From positions 1-7,705 of the forward strand of contig CAYJXJ010000201.1 in the NCBI GenBank assembly GCA_964374095.1: DNA of 7,705 nt, read 5' to 3'. How positions within the stretch are numbered: position 1 is the stretch's first letter; every line of letters begins with the position of its first letter. This document shows, piece by piece, positions 1 through 5,426 of the stretch. Source of the stretch: CAYJXJ01 sp964374095 (GTDB lineage Bacteria > Elusimicrobiota > Elusimicrobia > UBA1565 > UBA9628). The translations under genes were made by a program, and so were the position numbers. The notes below the pieces were generated by a model, which was not told the DNA's origin, ran no database searches, and was given only the letters and a program-made list of their open reading frames with translations.

Positions 1-306
1 ATCAGCCCGAAGAAGACTTGGGAGGGCGCCGCGGCGGGATTCGCCGGGGCCGTGGCCGTGGCCTGGGCCGGCGGCCGCCTGCTTCCCATCGGGGCCCTTC
101 CGACGGCGCCCGCCCTGGGCTTGGGCGTGCTCATCGGCGTTTGCGGCCAACTCTCCGACCTCGCCGAATCCATGGTGAAGCGCGCCGTCGGGGTCAAGGA
201 TTCCGGGTGCCTTCTGCCGGGGCACGGGGGGGTCATGGACCGGTTTGATTCCTTCATCCTGGGCGCCCCGGCGGTTTACTATTATCTACAATGGGTGACC
301 GCATGA
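1..306 (+). CDS. cdsA: Phosphatidate cytidylyltransferase, C-terminal 101 residues (5' end outside window)
   Basis: CdsA makes CDP-diacylglycerol from phosphatidic acid and CTP in the inner membrane, the branch point to all major phospholipids. The reading frame is open from the first base and ends at TGA 304-306. The visible part begins with the family's SPKKTWEG motif. It then alternates hydrophobic stretches (residues about 9-25, 39-52, 84-98) with the CDS family signature at residues 57-83: S-M-V-K-R, then K-D-S-G, then P-G-H-G-G and D-R-F-D. That signature holds the Asp and Lys residues tied to metal and CTP handling in the family. The end overlaps dxr by four bases (ATGA at 303-306), which suggests translational coupling. 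Identification is secure; only the N-terminal membrane helices are missing because of the window edge. Confidence 0.96.
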   Translation: MSPKKTWEGAAAGFAGAVAVAWAGGRLLPIGALPTAPALGLGVLIGVCGQLSDLAESMVKRAVGVKDSGCLLPGHGGVMDRFDSFILGAPAVYYYLQWVTA

Positions 307-1469
307 CCATGAAGCGGATCGCGATCCTCGGCTCGACCGGCTCCATCGGCGTCAGCGCCCTGGAGGTGGTGCGCGGGCTCCCCGGGGACTTCTCGGTGGT
401 CGGACTCGCCGCCCGCGGCAACGCCAAGCTCCTGGCCGGCCAGGCGCGGGAATTCGGGGCGAGGATGGTGAGCCTATTTGAGCCCGCGGCCGCGACCGAC
501 CTGCGGGCGCTGCTCAACGGCCGGGTCCGGCACCTGCCTCCCGGGGTGGAGGGCCTCGTCGCCATGGCCTCCTCCCCCGATGTCGACCTCGTCCTGACGA
601 GCTTGGTGGGCGGGGTGGGATTCGCCCCGCTCCTGGCCGCGGTGAAGGCCGGCAAGACCGTGGCCCTGGCCAACAAGGAGCCCATGGTCATGGCGGGGCG
701 CCAGTTCATGCGGGAGGCGCGCCGTTGGGAGGCGACGATCCTGCCCGTCGATTCGGAGCCCTCGGCGATTTTTCAACTGCTGCACGGAAGGCCTGCGGCC
801 TTCCGTGCCGACATTAGGAGAATCCTTCTCACCGCCTCGGGCGGTCCGTTCTACCGCCGCAGAGGCAGCCTCAAGAATGTCTCCGTTGCCGAGGCCTTGG
901 CCCATCCCACATGGAAAATGGGCCGTAAGATCACCATCGATTCCGCGACGTTGATGAACAAGGGCTTCGAGGCCATCGAGATTCAAAACCTCTTCGACCT
1001 GGGTCCCAAGCAGGTGGAGGTCGTCATCCACCCCCAGTCCATCATCCATTCCGCGGTCGAGTACGCCGACGGCTCGATCGTGGCGCAGATGTCCCGGCCC
1101 GACATGAGGCTGCCGATCCAGTACGCCTTGACCTATCCGGCCCGCCTGCCGTCGCCGGTCCTCCCTCTGGGCTTCTCGGACCTCCAACTCACGTTCGCCA
1201 AGCCCGCGGCGCGTCGCTTCCCGTGCCTGGGCTTGGCGCTCGACGCCGCCCGGCGGGGGGGCGGCTGGCCGGCCGTGCTCAACGCCGCCGACGAGGTGGC
1301 CGTCGAGTCATTCCTGGAGGGCGCCATCGCCTTTACGGGCATCCCCCGCCTCATCGAACGGACCATGGGACGCTGGCGCGGCGGCGGCCGGGAGCCCTCC
1401 TTCGCCGACGTCGCCGAGATCGACCAATGGGCCCGGTGTCGGGCCCGGGAGCTGGCCCGCGGCCTCTGA
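303..1469 (+). CDS. dxr: 1-deoxy-D-xylulose 5-phosphate reductoisomerase (DXR/IspC)
   Basis: DXR converts 1-deoxy-D-xylulose 5-phosphate to 2-C-methyl-D-erythritol 4-phosphate with NADPH, the committed step of MEP isoprenoid synthesis, in the cytoplasm. With the ATG at 303 the protein has 388 residues, near the usual length of about 390. Visible motifs are the NADPH loop G-S-T-G-S-I-G (10-16), L-A-N-K-E, metal ligands D150 and E152 in P-V-D-S-E, S-G-G-P-F, the mobile-loop H201-P-T-W204, E223 in N-K-G-F-E, and I-H-P-Q-S with H243. The residue after E152 is Pro153 (CCC 759-761), where characterised enzymes such as E. coli DXR have His153. ATGs at 291, 303 and 309 are all possible. I chose 303 because it overlaps the cdsA stop; none has a clear Shine-Dalgarno. 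The gene also contains the perfect inverted repeat at 782-808. rseP follows after 2 bases. Confidence 0.96.
   Translation: MTMKRIAILGSTGSIGVSALEVVRGLPGDFSVVGLAARGNAKLLAGQAREFGARMVSLFEPAAATDLRALLNGRVRHLPPGVEGLVAMASSPDVDLVLTSLVGGVGFAPLLAAVKAGKTVALANKEPMVMAGRQFMREARRWEATILPVDSEPSAIFQLLHGRPAAFRADIRRILLTASGGPFYRRRGSLKNVSVAEALAHPTWKMGRKITIDSATLMNKGFEAIEIQNLFDLGPKQVEVVIHPQSIIHSAVEYADGSIVAQMSRPDMRLPIQYALTYPARLPSPVLPLGFSDLQLTFAKPAARRFPCLGLALDAARRGGGWPAVLNAADEVAVESFLEGAIAFTGIPRLIERTMGRWRGGGREPSFADVAEIDQWARCRARELARGL
782..808. repeat. Perfect 12-bp inverted repeat inside dxr
   Basis: GCACGGAAGGCC (782-793) and its exact reverse complement GGCCTTCCGTGC (797-808) flank the trinucleotide TGC. In RNA this would be a very stable 12-bp hairpin. 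It lies in frame within dxr and encodes roughly residues 160-169 (H-G-R-P-A-A-F-R-A), between the metal-binding motif and the S-G-G-P-F motif, in a stretch that varies among DXR proteins. No other copy is visible in this window. It may be a dispersed palindromic element tolerated in a surface loop, or a chance GC-rich palindrome. The symmetry is certain, the role unknown. Confidence 0.85.
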
Positions 1470-1471
1470 CC

Positions 1472-2560
1472 ATGTTTTACCTCCAAGCCGCGGCCTCGAT
1501 CTGCCTGACCCTGGGCCTTGTCGTTCTCCTCCATGAATTCGGACATTACCTGATGTGCCTCAAGCTGGGAGTGCGCGTGGAGCGCTTCGCCTTCGGCTTT
1601 GGCCCCGAACTCTTCGGCTTCACCCGGAGCGGCACGCGCTTCTCGATCTGCGCCTTCCCGCTCGGCGGCTTCGTCAAGCCCGCCGGGGAGAACCCCGAGG
1701 AGTCCAAGGGCCAGCCGGATGAGTTCAACGCGCAGTCTTGGAAAGGGCGCCTCCTCATCGTCTACGCGGGCCCGGCGATGAACTACCTGCTCGCCTGGGG
1801 GCTCTTCGCCGGGGCGATCTATGTCAAGGGCGTTCCCCACCCGGCGCCGGAGCCGGTCATCGGCAACATCATGGCCGGCTACCCGGCCCAGGCCGGCGGC
1901 CTCGAGCTCGACGACGCCGTCACGGCCGTCGACGGCCGGCGCGTGGAGACCTGGGATGAGTTGGCCAAGACAATCCACGCCAGCCCCAACAAGGCGGTCG
2001 AACTGACCCTGCGGCGCAAGGAGGCCGTCCTCAAGCGCCGCGTCACCCCGCGCCGGGACGACGCGACGGGCAAGGGCATCATCGGCATCATGCCCAAGTC
2101 GGTGTATAAGCCGGTCCCCTTGACCAACGCCGTGGGCGAAGGCGCCCGCCAGTGCTGGCAGATCACCGCCTTCACGGTCAACACCATCGTTTCCCGGGTG
2201 GCCGCCCGCCAGAGGCCCGACCTCGCGGGACCCATCGGCATCGCCCAGATGGTCAGCCGGGCGGCGCGCAGCGGCTGGGAGGAGATGGTCTTTCTGATGG
2301 GCCTGATCTCGGTGGCGATCGGCTTCTTCAACCTCCTGCCGGTCCCCCTCCTCGACGGCGGGCACGCGGCGTTCTTCATCTGGGAGGGCATTTCGGGGCG
2401 GCGCCCGTCGGACAGTCAGGTCGCGGCGGCAAACTCGGTCGGACTTTTCCTGCTGCTCTCGCTGCTGGTCTTCGCGACCTACAACGACGTCGACCGCATC
2501 CGGACCGATCGGCGCCGCGCCGCCGAGTCTCGCGCCCAATCGGCCCCCGCGACGCCGTAA
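1472..2560 (+). CDS. rseP: RseP/RasP-type site-2 intramembrane zinc metalloprotease
   Basis: This is a membrane-embedded M50 protease that cuts transmembrane helices, such as anti-sigma factors after a first cleavage, or remnant signal peptides. The 362-residue protein begins with a hydrophobic helix carrying the zinc motif H21-E-F-G-H25. It continues with the family's F-G-F-G-P segment, a second hydrophobic stretch (about 93-117), one PDZ domain (about 125-200, with the typical Y-P-A-Q-A-G-G-L and V-D-G-R blocks), and the second active-site motif N287-L-L-P-V-P-L-L-D295-G-G. It closes with a C-terminal helix (about 320-337) and a short basic tail. With a single PDZ it resembles RasP/MmpA-like members rather than the two-PDZ E. 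coli RseP (about 450 residues). The ATG lies 2 bases after the dxr stop with no evident Shine-Dalgarno, so coupling is likely. I see no convincing terminator after it. Its substrate cannot be told from the sequence. Confidence 0.95.
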   Translation: MFYLQAAASICLTLGLVVLLHEFGHYLMCLKLGVRVERFAFGFGPELFGFTRSGTRFSICAFPLGGFVKPAGENPEESKGQPDEFNAQSWKGRLLIVYAGPAMNYLLAWGLFAGAIYVKGVPHPAPEPVIGNIMAGYPAQAGGLELDDAVTAVDGRRVETWDELAKTIHASPNKAVELTLRRKEAVLKRRVTPRRDDATGKGIIGIMPKSVYKPVPLTNAVGEGARQCWQITAFTVNTIVSRVAARQRPDLAGPIGIAQMVSRAARSGWEEMVFLMGLISVAIGFFNLLPVPLLDGGHAAFFIWEGISGRRPSDSQVAAANSVGLFLLLSLLVFATYNDVDRIRTDRRRAAESRAQSAPATP

Positions 2561-2666
2561 CGTAGACCGGAGACCTTGATAGGGGTCACGCGGAGGCATG
2601 TTGACAATTTCTGAATTCTTCGGACAGCCGCTTTCCTCCGGGGCTCTGCCATTGGCAAAATTCCCC

Positions 2667-2695
2667 TTGAAAATGCCGTGGCCAAGAGCTATACT
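2667..2695 (+). promoter_or_regulatory. Sigma-70-type promoter for the NYN gene (and proS)
   Basis: TTGAAA (2667-2672) and TATACT (2690-2695) are separated by exactly 17 bases, five of six matches to each consensus. The transcript should start near 2702. The surrounding DNA is AT-richer than the native genes. This is the only good promoter I see in the rseP/NYN gap; the rest of the gap upstream (2561-2666) holds no gene or clear site. It would let the NYN gene and the closely following proS be transcribed independently of cdsA-dxr-rseP. Confidence 0.72.
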
Positions 2696-2745
2696 GGTGT
2701 TGAGCGACGGGAGAAGGAAGCTTCCCGGCGCTATGCGGATTTGAT

Positions 2746-2768
2746 AGGCCCCTGTCCGGGGCCTTTTT
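2746..2768 (+). terminator. Intrinsic-terminator-like hairpin in the NYN leader
   Basis: AGGCCCC (2746-2752) and GGGGCCT (2758-2764) form a perfect 7-bp GC-rich stem with a 5-base loop, directly followed by a T run (2764-2768). It lies after the predicted start site near 2702 and before the ATG at 2782, so most transcripts from the promoter would be about 65 nt unless termination is bypassed. A weaker upstream hairpin (CGGGA 2708-2712 with TCCCG 2723-2727) could compete through CCCGG 2724-2728, which can pair with CCGGG 2756-2760. It may instead stop read-through from rseP, or be both terminator and attenuator. The structure is clear, the regulatory role inferred. Confidence 0.7.
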
Positions 2769-2771
2769 CTT

Positions 2772-2776
2772 GGGAG
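2772..2776 (+). promoter_or_regulatory. Shine-Dalgarno that fixes the NYN gene start
   Basis: GGGAG sits 5 bases before the ATG at 2782 and fixes that codon rather than the in-frame TTG at 2770, which would put the GGGAG inside the coding region. It is notable because dxr, rseP, proS and rimP lack a clear Shine-Dalgarno and seem to rely on coupling or leaderless-like initiation. It follows immediately after the T run of the leader hairpin. Confidence 0.75.
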
Positions 2777-2781
2777 AACAC

Positions 2782-3621
2782 ATGGACCGCATAGTCATCT
2801 TTGTCGACGCGGGTCATCTACTTGCGGAGGGAGGGAACCTGTGTTGTGGCACGAAGAAACGCGCCGAACTGGCCTGCAAGTATAGGGAGTTGATTGACGC
2901 CCTGATTTCTCGCATTGGAAAGGATTCTCCTCTCGAGGTGCTGCGAGTATATTGGTACGATGGCGCGAGGGAGGCGATCCCAACCGCTGACCACCTCGAA
3001 GTCTCGCGTCTTCCCAATACCAAGCTGCGGCTGGGACGCCTTTCCGGGAACAAACAGAAAGGCGTGGATGCTCTTATTGTGAGAGACATGATGAAGCTCT
3101 CCAGTACGCGCGCGATGGCTACGGCATACTTGCTTGCGGGAGATGAAGATCTTCGTGTCGGAGTGACTGAGGCGCAGGAATTTGGGGTGCGCGTCTTACT
3201 GCTTGGGATCCCTCCTGTTGATCCGACGAAAACCAATCAAGCAGACACTCTGATCCGAGAATGTGATGGCCATCACCTCCTTGATAAGACATTTCTCATG
3301 AGCTTCTTCAGCAGGCAGAGCACAAGACCGGTTGTTCCGATCGCCATGGCAGCCTCGCCAGGTTCGACTGCCACTCCGGCGGCGGCTGGAGCCGCTGCCA
3401 AAGCGGGGCAGGACTTCGCCGACGCCTGGGTGCAACGTGCGTCCCATGCCGAACTTTCAGCCTTGTGGAGGTGTTACCCGAGGATACCCGTTGAGCTCGA
3501 TGTCCAACTTCTGAGGGATGCTGAGACGAAACTGGGGTCCTTGCGTGGTCAAGACGTAGTTCGGAGCTCATTGAGAAAGTCCTTTTGGGCGACGATAGAG
3601 AAGGGATTCAAGAAGCTCTAA
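2782..3621 (+). CDS. NYN-domain (PIN-like, DUF88/LabA family) putative ribonuclease
   Basis: The protein has 279 residues. Residues 1 to about 170 form a NYN domain: I-V-I-F-V-D9-A-G-H in the first strand, K93-G-V-D96 with a following D102, L-L-A-G-D121-E-D123-L, then an F-G-V-R-V-L-L-L-G strand. These acidic residues match the metal site of PIN-like nucleases, so RNA cleavage is expected; the target is unknown. An Ala/Gly/Ser/Pro linker (about 193-212) leads to a charged helical C-terminal domain (about 213-279, with R-I-P-V-E-L-D and a final S-F-W) that I cannot assign. Rows counted by hand give roughly 47-62% GC against about 70% in a proS row. It has its own promoter, leader hairpin and Shine-Dalgarno, and interrupts the conserved rseP-proS pair, so horizontal acquisition is likely. 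It ends 2 bases before proS. Family assignment is firm; a role in defence or RNA turnover is unproven. Confidence 0.88.
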   Translation: MDRIVIFVDAGHLLAEGGNLCCGTKKRAELACKYRELIDALISRIGKDSPLEVLRVYWYDGAREAIPTADHLEVSRLPNTKLRLGRLSGNKQKGVDALIVRDMMKLSSTRAMATAYLLAGDEDLRVGVTEAQEFGVRVLLLGIPPVDPTKTNQADTLIRECDGHHLLDKTFLMSFFSRQSTRPVVPIAMAASPGSTATPAAAGAAAKAGQDFADAWVQRASHAELSALWRCYPRIPVELDVQLLRDAETKLGSLRGQDVVRSSLRKSFWATIEKGFKKL

Positions 3622-3623
3622 CC

Positions 3624-5336
3624 ATGAAGCTCTCCGCCTACCTCCTCCCCACCCTCCGGGAGGCTCCTTCGGACGCCGACAACGTCTCCGCCAAGCTCAT
3701 GCAGCGGGCGGGCCTGGTCCGCAAGGTCGCCTCGGGGATCTATGAGTGGCTGCCGCTGGGCCTGCGCGTCCTGCGCAACGTCGAGCGCATCGTGCGCGAG
3801 GAGATGGACCGGATCGGCGCCCAGGAGGTCTCCTTACCCATCCTGCAGCCCCGGGCGTTGTGGAACGAGACGGGCCGCTGGGGGATTTACGGCAAGGAGC
3901 TGCTGCGCCTCCGGGACCGCAAGGACGCGGATTTCTGCTTTGCCCCCACGGCGGAAGAGGTCGTCACCGACTTGGCGCGGCGCGAGGTCCGCAGCTGGAG
4001 GCAACTGCCCCTCACGCTCTATCAGATCGGCCTCAAGTTCCGCGACGAGATCCGTCCGCGTTTCGGGGTCATGCGCGCGCGGGAGTTTCTCATGAAGGAC
4101 GCCTACTCCTTCCATGCCGACGAGGAGGACGCCGGGCGCGGCTACCGCGAGATCTTCGAGGCCTACAAGCGCATATTCCGGCGCTGCGGCCTGCACTTTA
4201 AGCCCGTGGAGGCCCAGTCCGGCGCCATCGGGGGTTCCACCTCGCACGAGTTCATGGTGCTGGCCGAGACCGGGGAGGAGACGGTGGTCTCCTGCGAGTC
4301 CTGCGACTACGGCGCCAACCTCGAGCGCGCCGAGGTCAAGGACGCCTTCGCCGATCCCTCGAATCGCGGCGGCGAGTGGAAGGACCCCATGGAGTTCGCC
4401 ACGCCGGGCGCGGCCACGGTCGCGGCGGTCGCCGCCCTGGCCGGCGCGGCGCCGTCTCAATTCTTGAAGGTGCAGGTTTACCTGGCCGACGACAAGCCCG
4501 TGATCGCCCTCCTGCGCGGCGACCACGAGCTCAACGAGATGAAGCTGGCCGCCGCCCTGGGGGCGGTCAACCTGCGGCGCTGCAAGGACGCCGAGTACGT
4601 CGCGGCCATGGGCTGCCCCGTCGGGTTCGCCGGGCCGCAAGGCCACAACGTGCTTGTCTACGCTGATTTCGCGGTCAAGGGCGTGGTCAACGGCATCACC
4701 GGGGCGAACAAGGCCGATACCCACGTTCGCAACGTCAATCTTCAAGACTACGCGCCGTCGTTAAAGGGTTGGTTCGACCTGCGCCAGGCCGCGGCCGACG
4801 ATCCCTGTCCGCGCTGCGGGGGCAAGACCGTCTGGGCCAAGGGCATCGAGGTGGGCCACACCTTCAAGCTCGGCACGAAGTACTCCCAGGGCATGGGGGC
4901 TACCTTCCTGGACAAGGCCCAGAAACCCCAGCCCTTCGTGATGGGCTGCTACGGGATCGGGGTCTCGCGGGTGGTGGCCGCGGCCATCGAGCAGAATCAC
5001 GACGCCGACGGCATACTCTGGCCCAAGGCCCTGGCGCCCTTCGACGTCTATCTTCTTCCCATCGAGACCTCGGCGCCGCAGGTGGCCGCCGCGGCCGAAG
5101 CCCTCCTAAAAGCCCTCGAGGAACGCGGTGTGACGGTGCTCATCGATGACCGCGAGGAACGGCCCGGAGTCAAGTTCCGCGACTGCGACTTGATCGGGGT
5201 TCCCTACCGCGTGGTGGTGGGCGCCAAGGGGTTGGCCGAAGGGCGGGTGGAGGTCCGCCGGCGCGGCTCCAAGGATGCGGTCTTCTGGCTCCGAGACGAG
5301 GCGGCCGCGCGATTGACAGAAGAACTTCGAAAATAG
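3624..5336 (+). CDS. proS: Prolyl-tRNA synthetase (bacterial type with editing insertion)
   Basis: ProRS charges tRNA-Pro with proline in the cytoplasm and clears mischarged alanine in its insertion domain. The 570-residue length matches the bacterial type (E. coli 572). In order: the N-terminal M-K-L-S-A-Y-L block; the proline-binding T-x-E loop in F-A-P-T-A-E-E (the more common middle residue is His); class II motif 2 beginning F139-R-D-E and R-P-R-F-G-V-M-R; a C224-x-x-C227 pair; a YbaK-like insertion (about 275-385) with F-L-K-V, R-G-D-H-E-L-N-E and a G-x-G-P-like loop; a second C395-x-x-C398 pair; motif 3 M440-G-C-Y-G-I-G-V-S-R; and the anticodon-binding domain to the end. The ATG lies 2 bases after the NYN stop without a clear Shine-Dalgarno, so its translation is probably coupled to the NYN gene. 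A promoter for the next operon overlaps its 3' end. Confidence 0.97.
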   Translation: MKLSAYLLPTLREAPSDADNVSAKLMQRAGLVRKVASGIYEWLPLGLRVLRNVERIVREEMDRIGAQEVSLPILQPRALWNETGRWGIYGKELLRLRDRKDADFCFAPTAEEVVTDLARREVRSWRQLPLTLYQIGLKFRDEIRPRFGVMRAREFLMKDAYSFHADEEDAGRGYREIFEAYKRIFRRCGLHFKPVEAQSGAIGGSTSHEFMVLAETGEETVVSCESCDYGANLERAEVKDAFADPSNRGGEWKDPMEFATPGAATVAAVAALAGAAPSQFLKVQVYLADDKPVIALLRGDHELNEMKLAAALGAVNLRRCKDAEYVAAMGCPVGFAGPQGHNVLVYADFAVKGVVNGITGANKADTHVRNVNLQDYAPSLKGWFDLRQAAADDPCPRCGGKTVWAKGIEVGHTFKLGTKYSQGMGATFLDKAQKPQPFVMGCYGIGVSRVVAAAIEQNHDADGILWPKALAPFDVYLLPIETSAPQVAAAAEALLKALEERGVTVLIDDREERPGVKFRDCDLIGVPYRVVVGAKGLAEGRVEVRRRGSKDAVFWLRDEAAARLTEELRK

Positions 5337-5342
5337 TAGAAT
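5313..5342 (+). promoter_or_regulatory. Sigma-70-type promoter for rimP-nusA-infB, across the proS stop codon
   Basis: A perfect -35 TTGACA (5313-5318) lies inside the last proS codons. TAGAAT (5337-5342), five of six to the -10 consensus, follows after 18 bases, just past the proS TAG. The predicted start is near 5349, immediately before the terminator-like hairpin, so the leader to the rimP ATG would be about 78 nt. AT-rich sequence around the -10 stands out in a very GC-rich neighbourhood. Confidence 0.72.
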
Positions 5343-5354
5343 GAATCGCAGCGG

Positions 5355-5385
5355 AAAAAGTGGCTGCTGTTAGGCCGCTTTTTTT
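5355..5385 (+). terminator. Intrinsic terminator / candidate attenuator in the rimP-nusA leader
   Basis: The 10-base arm 5355-5364 (AAAAAGTGGC) pairs with 5374-5383 (GCCGCTTTTT) with one G-U wobble, and the T run covers 5379-5385. As a bidirectional A/T-flanked hairpin it fits an intrinsic terminator ending the proS transcript. Because it lies just after the predicted start near 5349, it also lies in the leader of rimP-nusA. Its right side, GGCCGC at 5373-5378, is exactly complementary to GCGGCC at 5389-5394, so the next hairpin's arm can break it. GCAGC 5348-5352 can also pair with GCTGC 5363-5367 on the left side. Confidence 0.78.
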
Positions 5386-5388
5386 ATT

Positions 5389-5409
5389 GCGGCCCGTTTT
5401 TCGGGCCGC
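5389..5409 (+). promoter_or_regulatory. Perfect GC-rich hairpin in the rimP leader
   Basis: GCGGCCCG (5389-5396) and CGGGCCGC (5402-5409) form a perfect 8-bp stem with a TTTTT loop, ending 17 bases before the rimP ATG. There is no T run after it, so it is unlikely to terminate. Its left arm can pair either with its own right arm or with the terminator's right arm (5373-5378), so formation of this hairpin would favour the terminator and its disruption would favour read-through. The spacer to rimP (5410-5426) is GC-rich with no Shine-Dalgarno. Confidence 0.65.
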
Positions 5410-5426
5410 GCCGCGACGCGCGCCCT

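Noticed and set aside
1133..2599. Long open frame of 488 codons on the minus strand across dxr and rseP
   Set aside because: It mirrors two well-supported + strand genes in GC-rich DNA, where antisense frames stay open by codon bias. Its product is Arg/Gly/Asp-rich with no recognisable domain.
2561..2600. Possible terminator after rseP (GACC with GGTC near 2571-2586)
   Set aside because: Only a 4-bp stem without a T run; not supportable as a terminator.
2601..2606. Perfect TTGACA in the rseP-NYN gap
   Set aside because: No -10-like hexamer lies 15-19 bases downstream, so it is not supported as a promoter. The 2667-2695 pair is better.
3612..3633. Direct repeat GAAGCTCT at the NYN end and proS start, as a possible insertion scar
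   Set aside because: Only 8 bases, both copies within coding constraints, and no matching copy seen at the upstream edge of the NYN block. Chance is likely.
5341..5373. Ten-codon leader peptide ending in two Cys codons inside the terminator loop
   Set aside because: Its ATG overlaps the predicted -10 box, so it would be absent from the main transcript, and it has no Shine-Dalgarno. It could only be read from proS read-through.
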